Source: Rhizobium rosettiformans W3 (GTDB lineage: Bacteria > Pseudomonadota > Alphaproteobacteria > Rhizobiales > Rhizobiaceae). From it: a DNA stretch of 64,000 nucleotides. The position numbers and the translations under genes were made by a program. Within the stretch, counting starts at the first letter, position 1, and each line of letters opens with the position of its first letter. The notes under the pieces are model-generated. The model saw only the letters and a program-made list of their open reading frames with translations. It did no database searches and was not told where the DNA came from. Below are positions 27,701 through 36,632 of the stretch, piece by piece. The stretch spans positions 372,001 to 436,000 of the forward strand of contig NZ_STGU01000003.1 of the NCBI RefSeq assembly GCF_004912135.1. Direction: 5' to 3'.

Positions 27701-28715
27701 GCGAAAGGCCCGGACGCTGGCAAGCGCCTGCGCGATCTCCGTCTTCACGGCGCTGGCGTCCTGCACGCCGGCAACCATCCTGCCGGGCGACACGCTGCCC
27801 ATCGCGGTTGAAAGCACTGTGATTGCGGAACTTGGCGGCAGTCCGACGATTGCGCCCGGGCTCACGTTCCTCGGCGGCCTTGAGCTGTCCTCGCCCGAGC
27901 CGCTCTTCGGCGCCTTTTCCTCGATCCGCTTCCGCGACGACCAGGCTTTCCTTGGCGTCTTCGATACCGGCTACTGGATCGAAGGCCGCATCCTGCGGGA
28001 TGGCGAGGGACATCTTTCAGGCGTCGAGGCGGTTCGCCTGGCTCCGCTTCTCGATGCGTCGGGGCAGGAAAGCCAGAGCAAATTCCAGGTGGATGCCGAA
28101 AGCCTGGCGCTGGATGGCGACAGGGCCTTTGTCGGCTTCGAGCAGCGCCATCGCGTGGTGACCTATGCGCCGCTCTCCGATCTCGGCAAGGCCCTGCCAT
28201 TTACCCCGCTCGACTTCCCCTTCGACCTCGACATCCTGCACAGCAATGGCGGCTTCGAGTCGCTCGTCATCGCGCCGCAGGGCAGCGCGATTGCGGGCGC
28301 TCTGGTGGCGATCACCGAGAAGAGTTTCGACGAGAACGGCAATATCTATGCCGCCATTGTGGGCGGGCCGCTGCCCGGTCAGTTCCGGGTGCGACCGCGC
28401 GACGAGTTCGAGATTACCGATGCGACCTTCCTGCCCGATGGCGATCTCCTGCTGCTGGAGCGCCGCTTCTCGATCGCGACCGGTGTCGGCATGCGCCTGC
28501 GGCGCATCGAAGGCGACAGCGTCAGGCCGGATGCGGTGGTCGACGGAGAGATCCTTTTCGAAGCCAATTACCGCTCCCAGATCGACAATATGGAAGGGCT
28601 CGACGCGATCCCCGAGCCGGATGGCTCCGTGCGCCTCATCGTCGTCTCCGATGACAACCATTCCATTCTGCAGCGAACTCTGATGCTGGAATTCAGGCTG
28701 CAGCCGCAGGGCTGA
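27693..28715 (+). CDS. Esterase-like activity of phytase family lipoprotein
   Basis: 340 residues. A basic N-terminus, hydrophobic stretch and lipobox (LASC, Cys near 24) predict a lipoprotein. The body matches the beta-propeller family named for esterase-like activity of phytase (PF13449): [14 protein letters not shown], then [22 protein letters not shown], then NGGFESLVI, then [14 protein letters not shown]. The GTG start overlaps cobT by 8 bases, implying coupled translation with the cobaltochelatase genes, a link without an obvious functional reason. The substrate is unknown. Confidence 0.85.
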   Translation: MPERKARTLASACAISVFTALASCTPATILPGDTLPIAVESTVIAELGGSPTIAPGLTFLGGLELSSPEPLFGAFSSIRFRDDQAFLGVFDTGYWIEGRILRDGEGHLSGVEAVRLAPLLDASGQESQSKFQVDAESLALDGDRAFVGFEQRHRVVTYAPLSDLGKALPFTPLDFPFDLDILHSNGGFESLVIAPQGSAIAGALVAITEKSFDENGNIYAAIVGGPLPGQFRVRPRDEFEITDATFLPDGDLLLLERRFSIATGVGMRLRRIEGDSVRPDAVVDGEILFEANYRSQIDNMEGLDAIPEPDGSVRLIVVSDDNHSILQRTLMLEFRLQPQG

Positions 28716-28742
28716 CATGTCCCAGCACAGTCTGAAACGCAA

Positions 28743-28775
28743 ACAGCCCCGGTCACCCGGGGCTGTCTGTCTTTT
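28743..28775. terminator. Bidirectional terminator between convergent genes
   Basis: A perfect ten-pair stem (ACAGCCCCGG / CCGGGGCTGT) with a TCAC loop. A T-rich tail follows on the plus strand (CTGTCTTTT) and a shorter one on the minus strand. Confidence 0.75.
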
Positions 28776-28793
28776 CGTGTCGTGATCTTGGCG

Positions 28794-29432
28794 TCAGATC
28801 GTGCGCGAGGCCGTCGGCATGGGGCGCACGACGCTCATCAGGGCGCCATAGGGCAAGAGCATGATCACGCCGATCAGCATCTTCACGCCGAAGTCGGCGA
28901 TCGCCCAGGAGATCCAGCGCGGGGCTTCTGCGGTCATGACGCCGAGGATCGGGGCCGTCGCGATCGCGAAATCGTCGTTCGGACCGATGAAGCCGAAGAC
29001 GGGCGCAAAGGAGATGGAGAAGAAGATGATCGTGTCGAGAACCGAGCCGATCAGCGAGCCCATCAGCGGCGCCTTCCACCAGGACTGCTGGCGCAGCCGG
29101 TTGAACACCGAGATATCCAGAAGCTGGCCGACGAGGAAGGCCGTGCCGGAGGCAACCGCAATGCGCGGCGTTGCGAGCAGGATCGACAGGAGAACACCGG
29201 CGATGAAGCCGACGAGCACGACGCGCCGCGCAACCTGAGGGCCGAACTGACGGTTGGTCAGGTCGGTGACGAGGAAGGCGATCGGATAGGTGAAGGCGCC
29301 AAAGGTCAGGAGGTCGGCGAGATTGATGCCCGCCAGCATGCCGCTGACCGGATACTGGACGAGGAAGTTCGATGCGACCACGACGGCCGTCATCAGCAGG
29401 CTGTAGATAAGGAAATAGCGCTTGTTCAGCAT
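28794..29432 (-). CDS. Queuosine precursor transporter (YhhQ/VUT family)
   Basis: A 212-residue integral membrane protein with about six hydrophobic segments. It has the family features YPVSGMLAGINLADLLTFGAFTYP (seen at about 27-50) and ASGTAFLVGQLLDISVFNRLR. YhhQ imports preQ0/preQ1 for queuosine tRNA modification. The start codon lies at the end of a possible preQ1 pseudoknot. A glutamyl-queuosine synthetase gene ends at the right edge of the window, so the organism modifies queuosine. Confidence 0.92.
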   Translation of the reverse strand: MLNKRYFLIYSLLMTAVVVASNFLVQYPVSGMLAGINLADLLTFGAFTYPIAFLVTDLTNRQFGPQVARRVVLVGFIAGVLLSILLATPRIAVASGTAFLVGQLLDISVFNRLRQQSWWKAPLMGSLIGSVLDTIIFFSISFAPVFGFIGPNDDFAIATAPILGVMTAEAPRWISWAIADFGVKMLIGVIMLLPYGALMSVVRPMPTASRTI

Positions 29433-29460
29433 TTTTTTATCCTGGGTGATGCCACCAGTT
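29429..29460 (-). promoter_or_regulatory. Candidate preQ1-I-like riboswitch overlapping the transporter start codon
   Basis: On the minus strand CTGG (29458-29455) can pair with CCAG (29445-29442). The loop bases GCAT (29452-29449) can pair with ATGC (29432-29429) after an A-rich linker of seven A. This H-type pseudoknot with A-rich tail is the layout of preQ1 class I aptamers, and the second helix includes the ATG. The first loop is shorter than in classic examples, so this is a candidate only. Confidence 0.4.
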
Positions 29461-29517
29461 GGAGGAACAACAATGTAATCGAAGGCGCCGCAGGCTGGTC
29501 CTGCGTGCTCACCTCAA

Positions 29518-29553
29518 ACGAAAAGGCTTGGCCGGGGATCCGGTCAAGCCTTT
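29518..29553 (-). terminator. Rho-independent terminator after rpmB
   Basis: A 14-pair stem (one G-U) at 29522-29535 and 29540-29553 with a four-base loop, followed on the minus strand by TTTTC. It lies 24 bases after the rpmB stop. Confidence 0.8.
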
Positions 29554-29577
29554 CGAAAGTCTGGCCGAATGACGCTA

Positions 29578-29868
29578 TTAAGCGGCTTCAGCGGTCTTCT
29601 TGACGATCTGGCGACGCAGCAGACGAGCGCGCATGCTCAGGTCGTTTTCAGAAGCCTTGAGAAGGAAGGCATCGAGACCACCGCGATGCTCGACCGTGCG
29701 CAGGGCAGCAGCCGAAACGCGCAGGCGGAAGCGCTGGTTCAGAGCGTCCGAGATCAGCGTAACGTCGCACAGGTTCGGCAGGAACCGGCGCTTGGTCTTG
29801 TTGTTCGCGTGGCTCACGTTGTTGCCCGACTGGACGCCCTTGCCGGTCAATTCGCAACTGCGGGACAT
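29578..29868 (-). CDS. rpmB: 50S ribosomal protein L28
   Basis: A 96-residue basic ribosomal protein ([21 protein letters not shown] start, [18 protein letters not shown]). The C-terminal extension relative to shorter L28 proteins is usual in alphaproteobacteria. It is a single-gene unit with its own terminator. Confidence 0.97.
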   Translation of the reverse strand: MSRSCELTGKGVQSGNNVSHANNKTKRRFLPNLCDVTLISDALNQRFRLRVSAAALRTVEHRGGLDAFLLKASENDLSMRARLLRRQIVKKTAEAA

Positions 29869-30105
29869 GGTACACCTATTGTTTTTCTAGGCCATCGCAT
29901 CGCTTCCGGCCAAATGCCGGCGAGGCAATCCAACAGCGTCTGATTGGAAAGTTGCGGTTCTATAGTCAGTGAGAACCGGCGCGTCAAGCCAAACCTTGGA
30001 TTTTCCGGGCTCAAGGCGCTCTAGGATATTTTCTTGCCACAGTCCACCGCGACTATGCATGCTATCGAAGCCGGATCGCCGGCATTCCCCTGATGGAGAT
30101 GGTCC

Positions 30106-30867
30106 TTGCGTCCGACCGGTCTGGTTACCGCCTTTCTCGTCCTGATCGCCGGTGTCGGCCAGGCCGCCGATTATCGCTACGACACGTCCTACAGCGTGTC
30201 GCTCGGCGTGTTGCCGATTGCCCGCATGACTTTCGAGACGGAAGTCTCGGGTGGGCGCTACACGATCTCCGGGCGGTTTCACTCCTCGAGCCTCATCGAC
30301 ATCGTTCGCGAGGTCTCCGCCGATAGCAGCGTCTCCGGCCGGATGACAGGCGGCGTCATGCGGCCAGAGCGCTACGTGCTCGGCTACAAGAGCGGCAAGC
30401 GTAAACATGTCTACGAGGTCCTGTTCTCCGAAGGCAATGTCGTCGAAACCCGCGTGACACCGGAACGGCCGAAGCCGAAGTCCTGGGTGCCGGTGCCGGC
30501 TGCCGATCTGCGTGCCGTCTTCGATCCCATCGGCGCCTTGCTCATTCCCGGAGATGCCGACGTCTGCCAGCAGACGCTGCCCGTCTATGACGGTGAGAGC
30601 CGGATGGATCTCGTGCTCTCCCCGAACCGTTCCGAGCGCTTCTCGGCGGGCAAGGCCAAGGGGGATGCGATCGTCTGCTCCGTCCGCTACGTGCCGAAGT
30701 CCGGCTATCGCAAGGGCCGCAAGGACATCGAATATCTGAAGTCGGTCACCGGCATGGAGATCTGGTTTGCCAAGACGGCGACGCTGAAGCTATATGCTCC
30801 AGTCTATGCGAAGATCCCGACCCGTTACGGGACGGTGCATGTGACCGCAGAAAAGTTCGACGGGTAG
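30106..30867 (+). CDS. DUF3108-domain periplasmic protein
   Basis: A 253-residue protein with an N-terminal signal peptide (LVTAFLVLIAGVGQAADY, cleavage near QAA) and a beta-rich DUF3108-type body (YSVSLGVLPIARMTFETEV, then GYKSGKRKHVYEV, then IWFAKTATLKLYAPVY). The function of the family is not known. The TTG start has GGAG seven bases upstream. The gene is followed after 33 bases by the DMT exporter gene. Confidence 0.85.
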   Translation: MRPTGLVTAFLVLIAGVGQAADYRYDTSYSVSLGVLPIARMTFETEVSGGRYTISGRFHSSSLIDIVREVSADSSVSGRMTGGVMRPERYVLGYKSGKRKHVYEVLFSEGNVVETRVTPERPKPKSWVPVPAADLRAVFDPIGALLIPGDADVCQQTLPVYDGESRMDLVLSPNRSERFSAGKAKGDAIVCSVRYVPKSGYRKGRKDIEYLKSVTGMEIWFAKTATLKLYAPVYAKIPTRYGTVHVTAEKFDG

Positions 30868-30900
30868 TTTCAGCGGGCGGGCCCCGCATCAGGGGATTTC

Positions 30901-31779
30901 ATGAAGACCAAGGCAACGCTCATCGGGTTCACCGCGATCCTGATGTGGTCCTTTCTCGCGCTCATGACGGCGGCTTCGGGCACCATGCCGCCCTTCCAGC
31001 TTTCGGCGATCACCTTCGCCATCGGCAGCCTGCCCGGCATTCTTCCGTTCATCGCGCGGCCGGCGCGCCTGAAGGAATTGCGCCAGCCGCCCAAGGTCTG
31101 GCTTGCCGGTGTCGGCGGCCTCTTCGGCTATCACTTCCTCTACTTCACGGCGCTCCGGAATGCGCCGGCCGTCGAGGCGGGCCTGATCGCCTATCTCTGG
31201 CCGCTGTTCATCGTCGTCGGATCGGCGCTTCTGCCGGGCGAGAAGCTCGGCTGGCACCATATCGTCGGCGCGCTTGCCGGCCTTGCCGGTACCGTACTGA
31301 TCATCGGCAAGAACGGTTTTGCCTTCGATCCCGCCTATAGCCTCGGCTATTTCACGGCCTTTCTCTGCGCCTTCACCTGGGCGGGATATTCACTCATCAG
31401 CCGCAAGTTCGAGAAGGTCTCGACCGATGTGGTCACCGGCTTCTGCCTTGCAACGTCGATCCTCTCGCTCTTCTGCCATCTCGCACTCGAGACCACCGTC
31501 TGGCCCGATACGGCGTCCCAATGGGCTGCCGTCGTCGGCCTTGGCCTTCTTCCGGTGGGACTTGCCTTCTACGTCTGGGACTACGGCGTCAAGAATGGCG
31601 ACATCCAGATCCTCGGCGCCTCAAGCTATGCCGCGCCGCTCCTCTCTACCCTGATCCTGATCATTTTTGGGTTTGGCGAACTTAGTGTCAGAATTGGCCT
31701 GTCATGCCTGCTCATCACCGGTGGCGCGGTGCTCGCGGCTCGCGATATGGTTTTTCGGAACAAGGAACGGCCGAACTGA
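30901..31779 (+). CDS. EamA/DMT-family transporter
   Basis: A 292-residue membrane protein with about ten hydrophobic segments in two EamA repeats (first around FTAILMWSFLALMTA, second around LGYFTAFLCAFTWAGYSLI). The family exports amino acids or other metabolites. It resembles the YddG-type aromatic exporter subgroup in size and pattern, but the substrate is not certain. Confidence 0.9.
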   Translation: MKTKATLIGFTAILMWSFLALMTAASGTMPPFQLSAITFAIGSLPGILPFIARPARLKELRQPPKVWLAGVGGLFGYHFLYFTALRNAPAVEAGLIAYLWPLFIVVGSALLPGEKLGWHHIVGALAGLAGTVLIIGKNGFAFDPAYSLGYFTAFLCAFTWAGYSLISRKFEKVSTDVVTGFCLATSILSLFCHLALETTVWPDTASQWAAVVGLGLLPVGLAFYVWDYGVKNGDIQILGASSYAAPLLSTLILIIFGFGELSVRIGLSCLLITGGAVLAARDMVFRNKERPN

Positions 31780-31790
31780 CGGGGGACTGA

Positions 31791-32432
31791 ATGGCAAGTG
31801 CGACCGGCATCCTCTGGCTCTCGGTCGCGCTCGGTACCAGCTATCTCTGGATCCTGCCGAAGGAGAAGACCGTGTTCCGGGCCGTCTGGAAGACGGCCCC
31901 CGTTCTGCTTCTTTCTCTCTATGCCTATCTCGTCGAGGCGCATCCGCTTCTCGTGGCCGCCCTTGCGCTCGGAGCGCTGGGTGACTGGTCGCTCGCCTTC
32001 GAGGGCGATCGTGCCTTCATCGGTGGGGTAGGCTTCTTCCTCTCCGCCCACATTGCCTATGTGGCGCTGCTTGCCACCATCGCCGATCCTGCCATTGCCA
32101 TGGCGGATGCCTGGAGGCTCATTGCCGGAGCGATGGTGGCGCTCCTCACCTTCGGCGTGCTGATGCGCATCTGGAGGCCCGCGGGCCGCATGGTACTGCC
32201 GATCGGCGTATACGTCCTGCTTTTCATGGTGCTCGTCTGGCTGACGCTCGGCCTTGCCGATCCGTTGGTCTTCATCGGCGCAACGCTGTTCATCTTTTCC
32301 GATATCGTCTTGACCATCCGGAAATACTGGACCGGGCCGGATCACCCCATCGACAGCGCTGCCGCCTATGTCGTCTGGGTCACCTATTATGCGGCGCAGG
32401 TGATCCTGACGCTGACACTGTCGGAAACTTGA
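31791..32432 (+). CDS. YhhN/TMEM86-family membrane protein (lysoplasmalogenase-like)
   Basis: 213 residues with about eight hydrophobic helices and the family motif ALGALGDWSLAFEGDRAFIGG, with later FSDIVLTIRKY. Vertebrate TMEM86 proteins and a bacterial homologue hydrolyse lysoplasmalogens; activity here is inferred from family only. It starts 11 bases after the DMT gene and is probably co-transcribed. Confidence 0.87.
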   Translation: MASATGILWLSVALGTSYLWILPKEKTVFRAVWKTAPVLLLSLYAYLVEAHPLLVAALALGALGDWSLAFEGDRAFIGGVGFFLSAHIAYVALLATIADPAIAMADAWRLIAGAMVALLTFGVLMRIWRPAGRMVLPIGVYVLLFMVLVWLTLGLADPLVFIGATLFIFSDIVLTIRKYWTGPDHPIDSAAAYVVWVTYYAAQVILTLTLSET

Positions 32433-32441
32433 TCCTTCGCC

Positions 32442-32864
32442 TTAACGGCCGGGTGCCCAGTCGGGCGGCGCCATCTCGAAGGCGGAGAAGTCGAAACCCG
32501 GCGCCACCGTGCAGCCGACCAGCGTAAAGTCGCCGAGGCTTTCTGCAGCCTGCCATTCATCGGCATCGATGATCGCCTGTGGGCGCTGGCCGGCCGCAAG
32601 ATCGAGACCAAGCGTCACCGTCTCATGCGATACGCCGTCCTTGGAGCGATGCAGGGCAAGCGGCGCACCGGCGTAGTAATGCCAGGCTTCTGCCGCATCC
32701 TTCACCTTGTGCCAGTGGGACCGCTCGCCCTTCTGCAAGAGGTAGTAGATCGCGGTGGAATGACCGCGCGGACCGCCGTTTCCGTCCCGGTAGGTTTCCA
32801 CGTACCAGCCACCCTCGGGATGACGCTGCATGCCGAGGGTCTCGATGATGTCGGCTGCCTGCAT
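32442..32864 (-). CDS. Cupin-domain (DUF985) protein
   Basis: A 140-residue cupin_5/DUF985 protein (MQRHPEGGWYVETYRD, STAIYYLL, SHWHKVKDAAEAWHYYAGAPL, GCTVAPGFDFSAFE). The family has a single beta-barrel; sugar or small-ligand roles have been suggested but not proven. Its start overlaps the gloB stop by one base, so the two are coupled. Confidence 0.9.
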   Translation of the reverse strand: MQAADIIETLGMQRHPEGGWYVETYRDGNGGPRGHSTAIYYLLQKGERSHWHKVKDAAEAWHYYAGAPLALHRSKDGVSHETVTLGLDLAAGQRPQAIIDADEWQAAESLGDFTLVGCTVAPGFDFSAFEMAPPDWAPGR

Positions 32865-33634
32865 CAGAAAGCGTCCTTGCGCTTGCGGATTTCGGCGAAG
32901 ACCTCGTCATTGGTCGCGCCTTCCATGCCGAGCGTGCGGCGGATGTCCGGATCGCCGGCCCGCAGGAAGGGGTTGGTCTCCTTCTCCAGCCCGATCGTGG
33001 TCGGAATGGTGAAGTCGCCGCGCTTGCGCTGCATCTCGATCAGTTCGGCACGGGAGCGCAGGCGGGCGTTTTCCGGGTCGACGGTCAGCGCAAACCGGGC
33101 ATTGGAGAGCGTGTATTCATGACCGAAATAGACGATCGTCTCATCGGGCAGGGAGGCAAGCTTCTGCAACGAATGCCACATGTCCATGGCCGAGCGCTCG
33201 AAGAGCCGTCCGCAGCCCAGCGCAAACAGGGTATCGGCGGCAAAGAGCAGCATGTCCTCGGGCAGGTGGTAGCAGATGTGTCCTGCGGTATGGCCTGGCG
33301 TTTCGATCACCCGCACCGGGCGATTGCCGAAGGTGAACTCGTCACCGTCTCCCACGGTCCTGTCGATGCCCGGAATGGCCGCTGCCTCGTCACGCGGACC
33401 GATGATCTCGCAGCCGTATTTTTCCTTCAGCGCCAGGTTCGCTTCGACATGGTCACCGTGATGATGGGTGGTGAAGATATGGGTAATCTTCCAGCCCCGC
33501 TTCTCCGCCGCCTTGACGATCGGATCGAATTCCGGAGCGTCGATCGTTGCCGTTTCCCCCGTCTCAGGGCAGTGAAGAAGCACGCCGAAGTTGTCACTTC
33601 GGCAGAGGAATACCTCGATCTGCAGTGATTTCAT
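32864..33634 (-). CDS. gloB: Hydroxyacylglutathione hydrolase (glyoxalase II)
   Basis: A 256-residue metallo-beta-lactamase-fold enzyme that hydrolyses S-lactoylglutathione to lactate and glutathione. The dinuclear site motif is TTHHHGDH (about 56), with the second-sphere ligands in [25 protein letters not shown] and YFGHEYT. It is divergent from the methyltransferase gene and upstream of the cupin gene. Confidence 0.95.
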   Translation of the reverse strand: MKSLQIEVFLCRSDNFGVLLHCPETGETATIDAPEFDPIVKAAEKRGWKITHIFTTHHHGDHVEANLALKEKYGCEIIGPRDEAAAIPGIDRTVGDGDEFTFGNRPVRVIETPGHTAGHICYHLPEDMLLFAADTLFALGCGRLFERSAMDMWHSLQKLASLPDETIVYFGHEYTLSNARFALTVDPENARLRSRAELIEMQRKRGDFTIPTTIGLEKETNPFLRAGDPDIRRTLGMEGATNDEVFAEIRKRKDAF

Positions 33635-33725
33635 TGTTGATCCGCTTTTTTATGTCCCACCTCGTTGCCTCGAATGTAGCCCGTCGCGGCTTGATCTCCA
33701 AGGATGGGCTGCTAACAATAAGTTC

Positions 33726-34478
33726 ATGCATGTCGATATCGTCGATCTAAGGCAGTTCTATTACACGATGCTGGGTCGCGTGGCGGAGCAGTCGATCGCG
33801 ATGGCGCTGTCTTCGGTCTGGGCGCGCCTTCCGCAGGAGCGGCTGGTCGGCCTTGGCTATTGCACCCCTTTCCTTGATCGCTTTCGCGCCGATACCGAGC
33901 GCACCATGGCCTTCATGCCGGCCGGGCAGGGTGCGGTGAACTGGCCGCTCGGCGAGCCCTCGGCGACGGCCCTGGTGTTCGACGAGGAGTTGCCGTTGTC
34001 GGACAGTTCCGTCGATCGTGTCCTGATGGTCCATTCGCTGGAATTTGCCGAGAACCCGCGCGAGACGCTGAAGGAGATCTGGCGCGTGCTCGCCCCCGGT
34101 GGCCGGCTGGTCATCGTCGTGCCGAACCGTCGCGGCGTCTGGGCGCGGATGGAACATACGCCGTTCGGTTCCGGTCGACCCTATTCCCGCGGGCAGCTGA
34201 CCTCGCTGCTGCGGGAGACGAATTTCACCCCCGGCGCCTCGGCGGAAGCGCTGTTCTTCCCACCGTCGAAGATCCGGGCGATCCTCAGGCTGAGGCGTGG
34301 ATTCGAGCGCCTCGGCCGCATCCTCTGGCCGGCCTTTTCCGGTGTGATCGTGGTCGAGGCCCAGAAGCGGCTCTATCAGGGGCTGCCGGTCGCCTCGCGT
34401 GCGTCTCGCCGCGTCTTTGCTCCGGTGCTCGCGCCCCAGGGCGTGCCGACCACCCGTGTCCGGCCGCCGAAGGTGTAA
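33726..34478 (+). CDS. Class I SAM-dependent methyltransferase
   Basis: A 250-residue methyltransferase of the Methyltransf_11 type: an acidic loop LPLSDSSVDRVLMVHSLEF and the following EIWRVLAPGGRLVIVVPNRRG are clear, while the N-terminal SAM glycine motif is weak (VGLGYCTPFLD). The ATG at 33726 starts MHVDIVDL. Divergent position next to gloB is common in rhizobia. The substrate is unknown. Confidence 0.88.
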   Translation: MHVDIVDLRQFYYTMLGRVAEQSIAMALSSVWARLPQERLVGLGYCTPFLDRFRADTERTMAFMPAGQGAVNWPLGEPSATALVFDEELPLSDSSVDRVLMVHSLEFAENPRETLKEIWRVLAPGGRLVIVVPNRRGVWARMEHTPFGSGRPYSRGQLTSLLRETNFTPGASAEALFFPPSKIRAILRLRRGFERLGRILWPAFSGVIVVEAQKRLYQGLPVASRASRRVFAPVLAPQGVPTTRVRPPKV

Positions 34479-34586
34479 AGCGCGCTTCGCTCTCGTCTCG
34501 GCGCTCGCCGCCTCGACAAACCCGGCTTTCCGCAGTAATCCCAAACCCCTCAGAAGGGGCGGCCTCCTACCGCCCGAAGGTCGGGA

Positions 34587-35699
34587 ATGCGCCTCATGAA
34601 TGCCTCGACAAAGCCAGTCCCGCGTTTGGGAGTGATGGATATCGCCGCCTATGTTCCCGGCAAGGAGCATGCGGGTGGGGTCGCGCGCGTCTACAAGCTT
34701 TCGTCAAACGAAACCCCGCTCGGCGCAAGCCCGAAGGCGATCGAGGCTTTCAAGACGGCGGCTGAGAAGCTCGAGCTTTATCCCGACGGTCAGGCACGGA
34801 TGCTGCGGGATGCCATCGCTGAGGTGCATGGGCTGAACCCGGCCAATATCCTCTGCGGCAATGGTTCGGGCGAACTTCTCTCATTGCTTGCCAATATCTA
34901 TCTCGGTCCCGGTGACGAGGCCATCATCACCGAACATGGCTTTCTGCTGTATCGCATCCAGATCCTTGCGGCCGGCGGTACGCCGGTCACGGTGAAGGAG
35001 ACCGATCGGCGGGTCGATGTCGATGCGATCTTGGCTGCTGTCACCGAGCGCACGAAGATTGTCTTCGTCACCAATCCCGGCAATCCCACCGGCACCTATG
35101 TGCCCTATGCCGACATCAAGCGGCTGCATGCGAGCCTGCCTGCGCATGTCATCCTCGTGCTCGACGCGGCCTATGCCGAATATGTTCGCCGCAATGACTA
35201 CGAGGCCGGGATCGAACTCGTCTCCGCTAACCGCAATGTCGTGATGACCCGCACCTTCGCCAAGGTGTATGGGCTGGCAGCCCTGCGCATCGGCTGGATC
35301 TATGGCCCGGCCGAGATCATCGACACGATGAACCGGGTGCGTGGGCCGTTCAACATCAACACGCCGGCGCTCCTGGCCGGAGCCGCGGCGATGCGCGATC
35401 AGGCGCATGTCGCGACAGCCGTCGCGCAAAATCAGCTCTGGCTTGCCCGCGTTTCGCAAGCGCTGACGGCCGTCGGTCTCGAGGTCACGCCGTCGGTCAC
35501 CAATTTCATCCTGATCCACTTCCCCGACAGCGACGGAAAGCGGGCGTCGGATGCCGACACCTTTTTGACGGAACGCGGCTTCGTCTTGCGCGCCGTCTCG
35601 TCCTATGGTTTTCCCAATGCTCTCCGCATGACGATCGGCAGCGAAGAGGCCAATGTCGGCGTGATCGCTGCCCTCACCGAATTCATGGAACGCACGTGA
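34587..35699 (+). CDS. hisC: Histidinol-phosphate aminotransferase
   Basis: A 370-residue class I/II PLP aminotransferase: [39 protein letters not shown], the Asp/Tyr in [10 protein letters not shown], and the lysine region [15 protein letters not shown]. In rhizobia hisC is commonly coupled to a prephenate dehydrogenase gene, as here, so it may also transaminate aromatic keto acids. ATG 34587 has AAGG seven bases upstream; ATG 34596 is an alternative. Its stop overlaps the next start by one base. Confidence 0.94.
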   Translation: MRLMNASTKPVPRLGVMDIAAYVPGKEHAGGVARVYKLSSNETPLGASPKAIEAFKTAAEKLELYPDGQARMLRDAIAEVHGLNPANILCGNGSGELLSLLANIYLGPGDEAIITEHGFLLYRIQILAAGGTPVTVKETDRRVDVDAILAAVTERTKIVFVTNPGNPTGTYVPYADIKRLHASLPAHVILVLDAAYAEYVRRNDYEAGIELVSANRNVVMTRTFAKVYGLAALRIGWIYGPAEIIDTMNRVRGPFNINTPALLAGAAAMRDQAHVATAVAQNQLWLARVSQALTAVGLEVTPSVTNFILIHFPDSDGKRASDADTFLTERGFVLRAVSSYGFPNALRMTIGSEEANVGVIAALTEFMERT

Positions 35700-36622
35700 T
35701 GTCTGAAATCCTGTTCGACCGCATCGCCCTGATCGGCATCGGCCTCATCGGCTCGTCGATCGCCCGCGACGTCAAGAAGCTTGGGCTGGCGAAAGAGGTC
35801 GTCATCTCGACCCGCAGCCTAGAGACGCTGAAGCGGGCGGAAGAACTGGAACTCGGCACTTCCTACGTCGCCTCCGCTGCCGAAGCCGTCAAGGATGCGG
35901 ATCTCGTGATCGTCTCAGTGCCTGTCGGTGCCTCGGAGGCCGTGGCCCAGCAGATCGCGCCGCACTTGAAACCCGGCGCCATCGTCACCGATGTCGGCTC
36001 GACCAAGGCGTCCGTGATCGCGCAGATGGCGCCGCATATGCCTGAGAGTGTGCATTTCATTCCAGGTCACCCGCTGGCGGGTACCGAGAAGTCGGGTCCG
36101 GATGCCGGCTTCTCCGGCCTGTTCAAGGGCCGCTGGTGTATCTTCACGCCGCTCGAAGGCACGGATGCGGATGCCCTCGCGCGGTTGCGCGGCTTCTGGG
36201 AAGCGCTGGGGTCGATGTGCGATGAGATGGACCCGCAGCACCACGACAAGGTGCTCGCCATCGTCTCGCACCTGCCGCATATCATCGCCTACAACATCGT
36301 CGGCACGGCCGACGATCTGGAGACGGTGACGGAATCGGAAGTCATCAAATATTCGGCCTCGGGTTTCCGCGATTTCACCCGTCTTGCCGCCTCGGACCCG
36401 ACCATGTGGCGGGATGTCTGCCTGCATAACAAGGATGCGATCCTGGAAATGCTGGCGCGCTTTTCGGAAGATCTCGCCTATCTGCAGCGGGCGATCCGCT
36501 GGGGCGAGGGCGACAAGCTGTTCGAGCTCTTCTCACGCACCCGCACCATCCGCCGCTCGATCGTCCAGGCGGGCCAGGATGTCGACGTGCCGGACTTCGG
36601 ACGCCACGCGCTCGACAAGTAA
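35699..36622 (+). CDS. Prephenate/arogenate (cyclohexadienyl) dehydrogenase
   Basis: A 307-residue NAD-dependent enzyme of tyrosine synthesis. The dinucleotide-binding GIGLIGSSIA opens the protein, followed by VSVPVGASEAV, TDVGSTKASV, and the substrate-side HPLAGTEKSGPDAG and SHLPHIIAYNI, all typical of TyrA/TyrC. ATG 35699 overlaps the hisC stop by one base; a GTG one codon earlier is possible. Confidence 0.94.
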   Translation: MSEILFDRIALIGIGLIGSSIARDVKKLGLAKEVVISTRSLETLKRAEELELGTSYVASAAEAVKDADLVIVSVPVGASEAVAQQIAPHLKPGAIVTDVGSTKASVIAQMAPHMPESVHFIPGHPLAGTEKSGPDAGFSGLFKGRWCIFTPLEGTDADALARLRGFWEALGSMCDEMDPQHHDKVLAIVSHLPHIIAYNIVGTADDLETVTESEVIKYSASGFRDFTRLAASDPTMWRDVCLHNKDAILEMLARFSEDLAYLQRAIRWGEGDKLFELFSRTRTIRRSIVQAGQDVDVPDFGRHALDK

Positions 36623-36632
36623 GGGTTTTCCG

